64,000 bases of DNA from NCBI GenBank assembly GCA_903813345.2, contig CAIIXF020000009.1, forward strand, positions 13,964,347 to 14,028,346. Reading direction: 5' to 3'. The notes under the pieces are model-generated. The model had not been told where the DNA came from and searched no databases. It saw only the letters and a program-made list of their open reading frames with translations. The stretch comes from Owenia fusiformis (lineage: Eukaryota; Annelida; Polychaeta; Sabellida; Oweniidae). Position numbers and translations under genes: made by a program. Of this stretch, positions 1-12,100 are shown piece by piece; the stretch's first letter is position 1, and each line of letters starts with the position of its first letter.

Positions 1-175
1 ACCTGGAGGACGGCAGCTGCTGCCTGTTGCTGCTGTATGACAGAGATCTGCTGGGCTGTATATTGGGGGGTAGCGAGGGAGGGAGTTGTGCTTCCAAGAC
101 TGAACACTGTTGGGGTAGCTACTCCTGGTTGGCTCAGGATCTGAGTGCCAAGATTCACACTGTTCGATACAGATG
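1..175 (-). CDS. CCAR1: CCAR1 orthologue, second coding exon (partial)
   Basis: Read on the minus strand, this exon follows a tttttcag acceptor (176-183) and continues the frame of the upstream exon (1 nt carried over, GCA = Ala). It encodes a low-complexity Ser/Thr/Pro/Gln/Ala stretch ending in a Gln/Ala-rich run (QQQQAAAAVLQ). Human CCAR1 has the same Gln/Ala/Thr-rich character directly after its conserved N-terminus, before its S1-like domain. CCAR1 is a nuclear co-activator for nuclear receptors, beta-catenin and p53, and an apoptosis regulator. The exon runs off the left edge, so the S1, SAP and EF-hand-like parts are not visible. The identification rests on the neighbouring exon plus this composition. 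Confidence 0.8.
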
Positions 176-487
176 CTGAAAAAATACATGAAAAGGATTA
201 GTTATTTGAAATGCAGAATTTAATCATATGTAAAGGGCTTTTGTGAAGATGGATGGTCTGGCATAACATATGAATTTCAAAAGTGTTCAACTGTAGTGCT
301 GTACAAGTATTTAATAAAACTGCTAGCCCTATCAAGCCAAGATGATATGACAAAAAGAGGAATGTGTCACTCCCACTGAACATCAGGCTCTTTAATTAAG
401 CAAATCGACATTTTAAATTATCTCTTTTTGATGAGCAAAGTATCAGTATGGGAGTTTTTGATTACAACCCTGGGATACTTAGCTTAC

Positions 488-560
488 CTCCTGTCCTGGC
501 CCATGGTGGATTCTTTGCAGCTCCAAACTGGGCCATGTTATTCTCACTTTCTGTGTTACA
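488..560 (-). CDS. CCAR1: CCAR1 orthologue, first coding exon with start codon
   Basis: On the minus strand a tttttctag acceptor (561-569) opens an exon with a short 5' UTR part, then ATG at 536-534 and 16 codons beginning MAQFGAAKNPPWARTG, ending at a GTAAG donor (487-483). The opening MAQFG..KNPPWA is the distinctive conserved N-terminus of CCAR1 proteins. Coding bases are 536-488, and the intron to the next coding exon is phase 1. The upstream acceptor implies at least one non-coding 5' exon further right, which I could not place. The start is unambiguous by family alignment. The gene is transcribed away from the DOK7-like gene, so the two share the 563-6079 intergenic region. Confidence 0.87.
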
Positions 561-1053
561 CTAGAAAAACATATCAAAGGATTTGATTATAAAAGTATAT
601 AGCAAAGGTTGTGATCCTTGTTGGTTTAGAAATGCAGAAACATGGAGATTATTCAATTCCCATAATCACCATATTTACCGCCCACCCCCTTATATGCGCC
701 TAGCCTGCTTCACAAAGTTCAAGAAATATTGAGAAATGTGCAAGGAATAGTGAATATATGAGAAATAAGATTGAAATTGTGTTTAATAAAATGGGTGATA
801 ATAGACAACTTAAACCAAACTGCTGTAAACATGATGCATTTTGTAATTCGATGCATCTTCTCAATGACTATGTATCAGTGGGTCTTCCCACATCATACTA
901 AACTAATATTATCTCAAAATAGTCCATAATGAATGAAGAAGTTTAAACTTTTTCCATCATTTAGTAACAGCAGTCAGCGTCAAAGGCAATCATTTTAATG
1001 GGGAGGCCCATGTTTGCACCTTACACTAGAACCCCTGGACTGTTAATTCTGAA

Positions 1054-1232
1054 CAGGGCTGTAGCCAGGATTTGCCAAGGGAGGGGGGTTCAGTTTTCAA
1101 AAATTTCCAGGGGGGTTCACATTTGACAATTTTGGCCCAAATATGGCTAAAATCACTTGAGAAATGCTCAAAATTGTGATAAACTGCATGATTTTGAAAG
1201 AATTTTTGCGAACCCCCCTGGCAACGGGCCTG
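1054..1232. mobile_element. Short TIR element (GTAGCCAGG family MITE), copy 1
   Basis: Imperfect terminal inverted repeats: the left end cagggctgtagccagg pairs with the reverse complement of the right end, caggcccgttgccagg. The ends are followed by runs of G (left) and preceded by runs of C (right). No coding capacity. Related copies occur at about 19603-19744 (opposite orientation), 23432-23560 and probably 48515-48755. Confidence 0.6.
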
Positions 1233-1817
1233 CTGAAATTCACATCTATACTAAATATTCTGATCTACTATCTGAGAGCAAGCTACCAGGGCAAAGTGCA
1301 ACATAAATACCTACTACTGGGTCCCAAGCCATATAGGAATACATGGCAATGAATTAGCCAACATATACAGTATAGGGCAAAGGGAAGTAATGTCCATGTG
1401 TGGGTAGCTACAGATTTTCGTATCTGAATTAGAAATTCAGCTACGAATCCGTGAATGTTATACATGTACATGTATTTATAAAATAAAACATGTGAATTAT
1501 TACAACAAGTATTAGAAACCTAAGTGTGTTTATCTTCACCAAATATCCTAAATATTGTGTTTTAATTTGCCTTGATTTCCATGCGACATTCAGTAAACTT
1601 TCCCATGATGCATTATCATCTTGTGCAAATGTCACGTAATCGATTGTTGATTGACACATTGTTTACATTAGCCCTGTGAATATAATATTGTACAAGCCCG
1701 TCGAGCAGTAGTATTGGTATTGAAGTATTGGTTCAGTAGTCCAACAGGAAATCTTCTGCGTGACAGTGTAAGGAAACTGAATTAATGTATGGCGGCCAGC
1801 ATCGTTTAGAGTCAAGA

Positions 1818-1925
1818 CGTGTGGGGTAATGTCAATACGAGAAATGGGGTAACTTCGACACTTTCTTATTATAAATTAGAATTTCCCTTTTCCGCCATGT
1901 TTGATTTTGAAAAAATAACAATCTC
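1818..1925 (+). repeat. Diverged direct repeat, copy A
   Basis: The segment from acgtgtggggtaatgtc through ttttccgccatgtttgatt recurs at 3724-3832 in the same orientation with scattered substitutions. No coding capacity is evident. It is either part of an old dispersed repeat or a local duplication of the intergenic region. Confidence 0.65.
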
Positions 1926-3723
1926 GCACTAGCAAAAGTGAAGAATTTTAGGACACCAATTAAATCCCTATTTTCAACCAGGTAGCTTCAACCATGAATG
2001 ACAATTGCATGATTGAAAATTTGATCTCAATATTTAGATAGAACTCTAAACTTACATAATGTAGTTTGTCTATGGTTATCTTATGGCTATATTACTCTAA
2101 ATGTGCCTAGATATGCGCAAAATCATCTTGGAATATTTCAAGTTTGAAAACTTCTGCTCGAGTATGCCACAGGTCAAATCTGATTGAAGATTCTTGGGAA
2201 ACTACTTTCATTTTGATTCTTTGAAATTAGTACATGGGCAAAACAAAACACAATAACCATCAGTGTGTTCTTAAGATAGTGCAGGGTATATCTATGACGA
2301 ATAAGGTCTTCAGCAATCTTTCTGCAATTTTTTCGTACTTTTTACCATTTTTATAGTCATGAATGGAAGTGTTGTCCAGTAAAAACACAAGAAAATAATC
2401 ATTCCCTGGGACTTTGGGTGGTTCATATATCCAGAAATATGAGACCTCAAAGGAAATATACCTTAGCCAGTTACGTCTTGTAATTACACAGTCCTAACAT
2501 TTTCAAACGCTATTTTCACTGGAACTAATTAATGGCCTGACCTAAACACAATCCATTTGACACAATGAGCACAATAGAAGAAGAATTATGGGTGGTCGGT
2601 ATATATTATTATTTACCTACCTTAGGGGTCACAAATGAGATTTCAAAGATGGTGGGAAGTTCAAAATTTGCAGCTAAATCATTGATATTAGACAATTGTG
2701 GTTGCGATTGTGTTATTTTTGGCCACCATTTTGATGATAAAAAGTAAGGTATGTACATGTATGCACTTTTCAAGAGGTAAGTTCGCATTGAGTCTACTCG
2801 AGTCTGCAGAACTTTTTTTTCACAAACTTATCAAAATTTTATCAAATTTTAAAATGATGCAGACGATAGGCGTCTTCATTCAATGCATGACCATCATCTT
2901 GACTGATGAAAAACAGCAATTTTACTGATTATTACCCTTCATTTGGAAGGAAGTGTTCTAAATATTAAATATGATTTTAACTTTACTAACATATCTAAAC
3001 TCCGGAGTCTAATATTTTCAATGCAATGCATTCACTTTCTGATGGACCTGTCATCAAGTTCCATCATATAAGGCAGATTTCAGAGGTAAGTGTTTAAACA
3101 GGAAGTTGGGAACTTCCTTGTTCAGCCATCATGAAAATTTCAACAACTTATCAGATCACCTGATTGATTCAATATGACTGACATCAGGTAGGTGAATTAT
3201 AACATGGGACTTTTGCCAGTGTCTCATGAGATCTCAATCCATGCTAGCAGAAAAACCTTGGCTTCCAAATTAACAACAGGGTAACAAAGTTATATATGTC
3301 AAAGTTAGGGCAAGTTACTTCCTGTGAAAGCTATGTGGATTTTGATATAATAGCTTTCTCACTGCGCACTTGGACAGCTGAATAATAGTGACCTTTGAAA
3401 CATGAATAATGAGATCCGCGGCTTACTTTTGGTCTCTAACTGTGTCTTACATCAGTATCATCAATCTGTGCAAGTATTGGAGCGCTGAAATACTTCTTTT
3501 TCGATCAAGACTTGTAAATTGTTCATCGAGTGAATGTTTTTTTGACCCATTTCCAATATGGCGGTTTGCTAGGAGCGAGATATGCAACGAATGAAATGAA
3601 TTTTGAGAATGAGTTAGGTTCAGACAACCTCCAGAGATTTATTTATTGTTCAGCTGTGTATTTCTCTGTTGGAGAGCCATAAGTTTCAAAATCTAACATG
3701 GCTCGCGTAGTGAGGTGTAACGT

Positions 3724-3832
3724 TGACGTGTGGGGTAATATCGAAACAAGAGACAGGATAACTTCGACAGTTACTTATTAGAAGTAGAATTTCCGTTTTC
3801 CGCCATGTTTGATTTCAGGAAAAATCAAAATC
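3724..3832 (+). repeat. Diverged direct repeat, copy B
   Basis: Second copy of the 1818-1925 repeat (acgtgtggggtaatatcg ... ccgccatgtttgattt). The next bases (3838-3905, gagatctcgatccatgc onward) resemble 3228-3292 (gagatctcaatccatgc), so the region seems assembled from several duplicated blocks. Confidence 0.65.
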
Positions 3833-3996
3833 TTGCGAGATCTCGATCCATGCCGTCCCCCAAAATCAGAAATTAGAGAAAATAAACAACAAGGTGTAAA
3901 AGTTACCCCAGAATGGTGTCAACGTTATACCCCTTCGCCCTACCCCAAATTGAAACGAAATGGCATCATGTTTGTTATACCCCTTCAACCTATCAC

Positions 3997-4532
3997 CATG
4001 GGCTTTCAACTAGAAGGGTAGGCAACTTCCCATATTTCATACATAAACATTGCCATGGGTTTTCAAAATTGGAGAATGTACACATTCCAAGAAAATCTTA
4101 TTTTGTACTTTTTATTGATGATTAAAAGAAATAACTCAAAAATAAAAACATGATCTTCTACATACATCTTGATAATTTAATAAAAATTAGAATTCATCAT
4201 AATTATGACAATACAGAAAGTGAACATTCTCCCACAAATTATGTTTTTATTGGAATGTGTTCTTGAATAATTACCCACAATGCAATACTCAAAGAGAGCA
4301 TCTTGATAACTCTTATTCTTATTGGTCTCTTTTGTTTACTTTTATATGATATTGAATATATTTTATGCTTAATCATATTAAAAATTGATTTTTATTCAAA
4401 ATAATACTAAAACATATACATTTATCTAATACTTTTTGAAATATTGCCATAAAAGGGAAGCATGTCATTGCTCATTTTGAAGGTCTCATGTTATTACATA
4501 GAGTTGCATACCCTTCTAGTTGAAAGCCCATG
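3997..4532. mobile_element. 536-bp non-autonomous TIR element with 7-bp TSD
   Basis: Near-perfect 31-bp terminal inverted repeats: both ends read catgggctttcaactagaag inward and stay paired for about 11 more bases with one mismatch. Exact 7-bp flanking duplications CTATCAC lie at 3990-3996 and 4533-4539. The AT-rich interior has no transposase. The clear TSD and intact TIRs point to a fairly recent insertion. A 34-bp relic with the same termini and its own 7-bp TSD lies at 60550-60583. Confidence 0.85.
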
Positions 4533-6079
4533 CTATCACACATGTCACAACAACAGCACAAAATGTAATGATTGGTTATTTATACATAAGCGAAAGATTT
4601 GAATGCATGTTTTACAACACATTCTTATATACATCTAGATTTATTTATACAAATAAATTGAAAAATTAGATAATAGATTCTATGAAAAATCAAATGCTTG
4701 AAAACAAAAAACATGAGACAATTCGTTTTTGTATCATTGTTTTCTGGTCTTGCAAAGCCAGAGTGAATAAAATGCGCAAACACCCGTGGAAACAAAATAA
4801 ATTGTTTCAAAAAACATAATGCACTCAGTAATTACACTCACCAATCGACCAGTAATTCAAAGAATTTCGTAGAAATCTGTCTTGATTACTCGTGTGTTCA
4901 AAATGGCGAATGTGGTCACGTGACTCATGACACACCAGATATAGTTTGTCCTTCTTAAAGCCACTTGTTAGAGGTACAACATAGCCAATGATTTAAATTG
5001 TTTTTATCCCTAGTTGTATTTCAGATGAATAGTTATAATAATATGAACACTTTTCAAAATTTGAGTCATTCCTTGATCATGAAGTTTTAACATAATGCTT
5101 TAAATACTTATAATGTGGTCGACGACCCCTCTAAAATTTTCGACTTTTCATACTCATGATAAAGAATCTCAATTCTTTGTTTCAAAAACGTAAAATAAGA
5201 TTTTGCTCATTTTGCATGATGCCTCGGGTATAAAAATTTTACTTGAGTCTCTAGCCAATACAGTGGCCTTAGAAGAAGGTACTAAAAATTCATTTAAAAT
5301 TGAGAATAACAGCAAATTTTCAATTTGGAACTTTTCAAGCTGCTTCCTTACTAAATGAGGCAGTGGCCTAGTGTGAGTATTTTGTAAGTGTATGCCACAA
5401 GTGAGCGAAACTCTGAAGGAGGTTCTTCTTCTTCCCCCAGAAAATTTGAAAATGGGATTGCGTTTGAATCCTTCTTGGACGTTTTCAAATATAAAATTTC
5501 AACTAATATGGACTCATAAAATGTAAATTATTGGCTATATTTCAGAATATCCAGTATTTTTAAATTGTTCAATATAAAAAATCAACTTTTCTTTAAATGG
5601 AGCTTTATGCGTATATGATTGATTGATTGATATCTGTAGGGTACCAAAGTTATGTTGGAAATTGCAGTTTGTTGATTTGACCTTTTAAAGTTCCTGTATG
5701 GTTTGAAACAAAATATTTTTCAAAATGTAGAAAACACTATGGCTAAGTTGAAATTGAAAACTACATGTACATCTGTATTTTGGGATGTTTTATGATGATT
5801 AATTATTCAAACTTTAATGATTACAAAGAGGTCTGTGCTAATCCTGTATCCATCACTGCCACTTTAAATTCTTATTTCTCACTAAGCCTTATAAAGTATT
5901 TTTCTCATTGTCAATCAATTTATAAAAAGATTTGAATATTTCTCTCAGAGCTTGAGCGCCTTCCCTTGAAATGGTAACAATGTCAACATAACCCGATTTG
6001 CAATGTGAATATGGGGTGTGTCATAAATCAATTACCAATACATCTCACCTAGTCATTCACTTCCCAAACAATTTGGGAG

Positions 6080-6136
6080 ATGGCAGATGTACATTTGTTG
6101 ATCGAGGGACCTCTCAAATATCGTGATGGAAGAAAG
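6080..6136 (+). CDS. DOK7: DOK7-like exon 1: start of PH domain
   Basis: ATG at 6080-6082 opens MADVHLLIEGPLKYRDGRK, 19 codons, ending at a GTAAG donor (6137) in phase 0. An in-frame TAG at 6050-6052 lies upstream with no ATG between, so this is the start. Human Dok-7 begins with a closely similar block (VEGQVKLRDGKK) after a few residues. Its first intron, as I recall the c.54+ variant numbering, also follows codon 18 in phase 0. The exon encodes the first beta strand of the PH domain, whose role is membrane association and dimerisation. Confidence 0.9.
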
Positions 6137-9100
6137 GTAAGTTAACTGTACAAAGTAGGAGTATCCATAGTAAATAGACAAAATATTATATTGTAACACT
6201 ATGGTATTTCTCTTTTCAGTGGAAGTCACGATGGTGCATAATTCGGAAACTATCCCCAGTTGCTGGTAAGAAAAAAGTTCTGAACTTTCTTTTTTACTTT
6301 CATTTGTAGTTTCTAATTTTTGTTTGTATTCAGATATATTACTTTTAATCAAATGAGAAATAAGCAAGTCTATTGTACAATCATGACTGCAACAATCATG
6401 GATGTGTTTTCAGTCTACTTACAACTTGCACTTTTGCCACTTTCACACCTGTAAGAAACGGCCTTACAGAAGTAAATGCATCGAATTAAAATAAATCATC
6501 TAGACCAGAGTCTTCAGTGTCACCATTGGCTTAGGGACGTAGTAGTAATCTCAATTATAAGTATCGCAGGTGCACAACTTAAATTGGAAATTTTTCAAAA
6601 TTGTCTTGGTATGAGTTCTCCTTGGAGGTACCGAATCTTATCCCAAAATCTCTCCAGAATCTTCTCCAAAGTGTCTTCCAAACATTTCTTTATTTCAAAT
6701 CTTTGTCTTAATTTACACTCTGATAACTGCATAGAAAACAACATTAACCGTGCGTATTTGCAACTGCATGCCAAGCAAGTTGTAACTTTCGGTTAGACTC
6801 TTGTAACGAATAATTTGATTGGTTGTATCAATTTACTTGAGTCTCTAGCCAATTCTTGGCTAGAAGTTGAGTTTAATATGTTCACATCAATAAAAAATAA
6901 CTCGGGCGGGAAATTAAAAGGCAAATTCAAAACAAAGAGTGTCTTATTTATATTCAATGGTCACACTCAGTGTAATAAAGAATAAACTTGCTAGGCAAAT
7001 GCAAAAAATGGAAAAAAGTGATCTCAATAAGAAGTCGAAGTGTGCGCCTGCGATCTTCTAATTGAGGTTAGAACTGCATTTCCCTTAACACATATGTATA
7101 ACCTTAGCACTGTTAGTATCTGTCAGTTACATTAAATGGAATGTTCATGGAAATATAAATCAATCCTGGGTCATGCATGATACGGGTGACTATGTAACCT
7201 ATTAACTACATGAATATTCAATAAGTTTCTGACATTTTTTGTGAATTTCATTTCAAAAAGTTGCTTTTATGTCACCACCAAAAAGTGGTGACATATTGGT
7301 TGGTGGTCTGTAACAATTCTTAAAACTTCCAATAACTTAACAAATACTGTTTAGACTGACTTCAGTTTTTTTCAAAATCATCTACAAGTTTTCAAATCTG
7401 ACTTGATATTGAAGATTTGACCTTCAGTGACCTTTTCAAGGTCAAAAGGTCACTTTTCAACTTGATTCAAATTGACCAAATTTTTTTAATCAAATCTTCT
7501 ACAAGTTATCAGAAGTTCAAATCTGACTTTAGATTTGACCTTCATTGACCTTCTCAAGGTCAAAAAAGGTCAAAAAGGTCTCTTTTCAACTTGCTTCAAA
7601 TTGACCAATTTTTGCTCAAATATTGTTATATCAAAACTTTTGAAAAAATTTAAAGGGTCTTGATTGAAATAGGGCTTTCAATCGAATTTTCAAATTTCTG
7701 AAATGCAGTAAAGCTATGTGGTCCAATGAACTATAAATATGTACAGAGAATGTGTTCACATTTCTTCATAATCCAGAATCTAAAATGTCACATTTGTTAT
7801 TGATTTCATGCTAAGAAAAATATTAGAAATAATCAGGGTAGCAGTATTGGCTAAAAGTATTGGTTAAATGAGAAGAAACATACATTTATTAAAATCTATA
7901 TAATGAGTAAAGGTCTATCCAGTGCTAGTAACCCAGTGGAAATTTTTGTATCAGTTGTTCACTCAACTAAGGTTAGATGAAATTAAACGTTTATACATGT
8001 ATACAATGATATTATAATATGGTCAAAAAGTATAGAAGCCTTCTGCCTAATGTACGACAAGTTCAACAAGCTATAAAGGAATGATCTGGATACTTTTTCA
8101 AGCTTGTACAGTTTATATTATGAAATTATTAAAAAATCTTTGTTTTATACAATCATTTCTTTATAGAATCTATCCAATGATATTATCATATCAAGCTTTT
8201 TGTTCATAATATATATGATGTATCAGATATCAGCCAAGAAAATTTGAAGTAAGCTATTTAAGCCATTGGTCTTAAGTTTATTGGGAGTTATTTTATATAT
8301 AAGGCTCATGGTGTGTATCCAAACAGAGACCCGGAAATGAGCCAATATTTAAATATGTAACATAGTTTTTATATTCAGTTGTATATGTATTTGTTGAACA
8401 GTGTTTTGTTAGTGGCCTCCCAGTTATACATCCCACACAGTATTATCTGTGTTGACTCATGATATAGTAAACAAAGATCAAGTGAACTCTCCTGTCAACA
8501 GTAAGCACAGGTCAGCTTGCATTCCACAACTATTAAATTATAAAAGAAAATATTTTAGTCAGTAGGCAGGAATTTCAACATAAATAAAGAGTAATGGTAT
8601 TAAGTTATTATTAGTTTAGTGAAGTGTTTGATGTGTGGGGGATGATTACAGATTGGATTTTCCCAGGGTATTGCTTCCCGCTTTTGTTGCATAAACTCTC
8701 ACTCTTAGTGTAGGTTTCACTCTTTCTATATAAGTTGGGCACTTTGCCTGGATTTCTCAAAGTTCTATATGGTTCAGTATAGACTAGTTAATAACTCATT
8801 AATTATGGGTCCATTGTGGTTTAGGATTAGATGCAGAAGTAGCCTGGTATTTTTCAATTCCACTTTTCAAAATGGATTCCAAAAAGTACATTTATTATAT
8901 GTATGCCATTTGTTTCATTCTCTACGTACTTGTCTTCTGCAAAAGGTATTATAAATAAAGCAGAACTTTAAAGTTAAGATTGCATATGATAGGTTTTATG
9001 GTATTCCAACTTTAATTCTTCATTCGTTTTTTATTTATTACTTTTCACAAAATAAGATGATTTTGGTAGCCAATATACCAATTTTATGGATCTGCTTCAT

Positions 9101-12100
9101 ATTCTGTATGCAAAAGCATTATGAGCACAGAAGCCTTGTTATACTATATAGTTTGGAAGTGATCAAAAATATGCAGGAGTTTTTGACTTTAGAATGCCAT
9201 ATAAAATATCCAGTTCATGTTACATATGAAATGCATTATCAGTAATATTTAGGACCCTTGCTCGAAAGTACTTCTGGAATGAGTGCTCAATCAAATAAAT
9301 GCAGATTTTTAATATGATATATAACGTGAATACCAAATATCAATCAATTGGTTGATTTTGAATTTAATTATTTAATTATTATTTTATTGATTTTGAATTA
9401 ATTTTGGATAAATGACTTTTTCTGTTATCAGGAAAGATTTGTAATTCTGGTGTTGGTATATGTTGTTTATTCATGATATTATTAATGATTTTACTAGTTC
9501 ATAACAATAATCTTAGTAATAGTGGCAGTAATAATAGTATTAAATAGCTTATTAATATCATATGTAAAAGTTGATGAAGTGCATTTCATTTTCTATCAGA
9601 TCCAGGGTATATTGACAGTCTAGTAACACATTGTAAAAATGACCATATGTTACAATAGATGTATTCACGATGCCCATGTCAAGCAGCGTGCCTACTAGGC
9701 ACGCAGTTTGAAACTCTGACAAACTGCGCGCATATTTCAAAATGTGAGACGGGAGGACACGACTCCCAAAAGAGCCAAAATACGAAAAATACAAGGTTAG
9801 TCTCGTTCTAAAGATAGTACCATTCTGTGAAGATGAACTTAATTTACTCATAGTACTCAATGTTTTTCCCGATGTTAACCTAGTTATCTCAATATAAGGG
9901 TCTTAAGTAACTTCTGTGTTCAAAATTTACAGTGTAAAGTTATATCTATGTCTTTTTATCCTCATTTGCCGTTTATTCAGCCATTGTGTCTGTGTATGCT
10001 AGAATATATAGGATCACTCCATCTGATTAAATCAGCAAAGTTTGTGTTCAAAACGATAATACGCCATAAACGTGATTTAAACATTTTTCTTGTCAAACTG
10101 CGCGCCTATATTCACATATATTTCCCAAACTGCGTGCCTAATATTTCCAAACTGCTTGCCTATCCAAGCTTGTTTTGTATTATTAGAAAACATAAGTGCC
10201 ATACAAGGCACATAATGTGTCTAATAGTAGAACCCCATAATTGAAACACTATCAGAGTCCATCCACCAAGATGGTGATCTGAAAAGAAAAGTTTTTTTCG
10301 TTCCCAACTTAATTGTCACTTCTTTTATACATTTTGACTTTCAATATGAAAATCTCATAAAATCTGACGATAAAGCAAAATTTCCAAAGCTACATGAAAA
10401 CACCTACACGTGCCTCTGTAGAAATTCCAATAATAATACTGTATGTAGTTTTAATAGTGTATGCGCACAGTTTGTAATTTCTGGCTAAAATAGGCGCGCA
10501 GTTTGTGATTTATTTCTTTTTAATCTCCTGATTATCTGTTTTATCTCGAAATATTTTGAATTATACATGATAAATGTGTAAGGAATTAAATATAAAACGA
10601 GTCTAAAGTATTTGTCATTTATGTTTAAAGTGCTAGATCGATTTACGTAAAAATTCCCGTTAAATCAGTGACGAAAATGCCATGAATCTGCTTATGTTTT
10701 AAAACTTAGATTCATTTGCACATAGTTTTTGCTAGTATTTGCAAGATTCGTATATTCGCCACAGAATGAACGCATTGAACAAGAAAACAATGCAGGATAA
10801 ATGTCTTTAAATTACGTTTCAAAATACAGACTCCAACCTAAATGATGCAAATTGTTCTTAGGCACGCAGTTTGTGATCGAAACAAACTGCGCACCTAAGT
10901 AGGCGCGCAGCTTGACATGGGCACCGTGGTATTAATGTATAACATTATCTCTATTTTTTAGAATTATGTCTATGTACCCTTTGCACTGGGGGGTATCGTG
11001 ATGCAACGACACCGTGTTGTTGCATCAAGATGGCTAGACTTCCGGTGATAGATTTTCGTACGATATTTTGTTTTCCCAATTTAAACCCATTTCTAGGACG
11101 AGTTGCTCAATAATCATACACGTGCAGTTAGCTCATGATCTATATTTTAAAAAACTCTCATTAGTATGCATGTAGCATCATCAAGAAGCGAGAAATATGC
11201 GGTTTTAATTCCTCACTATTGATGCAACAACACCACTCTGTTTATTATCGATGATGCAACAACACCAATGTGCTGATGCAAAAACGCCAACGTAATGTAT
11301 CATTGAATATCAAGAGAAACTGTTTTATGTTCTGTTTATAGGTGTTGGTCGGGACATGAATAAAACGCGTGAGTGCGTGGTTCATGAATGAAACGTATTT
11401 TGTTTGGTTCCTTAATGTATTTGTCTTCATCAAAGTTAAAAGGATATACAAGGTAAACTAAATACATAGGCTAAGTATTGAATCCCCTGGAGCCAACCTC
11501 ATTGATATTGTATCTGAAAAATAAAGATTATTCATTTTCTAAATTAAATCCCCTTGATTTACCGTATAGTATGGAAATTGTTTACAAAGAACTAATATAA
11601 CTAGACTTTGGAAATTGAACAAGTTCAATTTCAGACTCCAGATCTAGACTTTTTTAAGCCGAGTCATCCAGAAAAAGATGGATGGATGGATGGATGAAAT
11701 AGGAAGGAGGGATAGGACAGAATAGGATGGAACGATAGGAGAGAATAGAGAAGAAAGATAGGATAGAATAGCAAGGAAGGATAAGATAGGAAGGATAGGA
11801 AGGAAAGGATAGGAAGGATAGATAGATAGGAAGGAAAGGATATGAAGGATAGATAGGAAGGGACGGATAGGGATAAAAGGGATGGGATAGGAAGGATAGG
11901 ATAGAATAAGAAGGAACGATAGGATAGGATAGGAAGGATGGATGGAAGGATAGATTGATTTTTCAGCATTTTCTTCGCTACTCTTGACTTTCTATCAGGA
12001 TACCATCAGATCGATTTTTATCGAAATTTCAAAACGCCATAACTTCCGAACCGGAAGTTGGGTCGAAATTTGGTTTGCAGATTCTGATTCCTGAGAAAAT

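Larger units (their letters stand above)
563..6079. other. Intergenic region between CCAR1 (minus) and the DOK7-like gene (plus)
   Basis: No convincing coding region. It holds a MITE-like element (1054-1232), two diverged direct repeats (1818-1925 and 3724-3832), a second weak repeat pair (about 3228-3292 and 3838-3905) and a 536-bp TIR element with target-site duplication (3997-4532). It must contain the non-coding 5' exon(s) and promoter of CCAR1 and the promoter of the DOK7-like gene, but no element can be assigned with confidence. A TATA-like tataaaaag lies at 5921-5929, about 150 bp before the DOK7-like start codon. Several upstream ATGs lie between them, so its role is uncertain. Confidence 0.5.

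Noticed and set aside
3809-4125. Two overlapping 70-codon plus-strand frames
   Set aside because: They run across the boundary of the 3997-4532 MITE and have no family resemblance.
6476-6796. 106-codon plus-strand frame in intron 2
   Set aside because: No recognisable motif, no splice-compatible borders and ordinary intronic composition.
11664-11969. 101-codon minus-strand frame rich in Ser, Pro, Leu and Phe
   Set aside because: Translation of a GGATA-type microsatellite.
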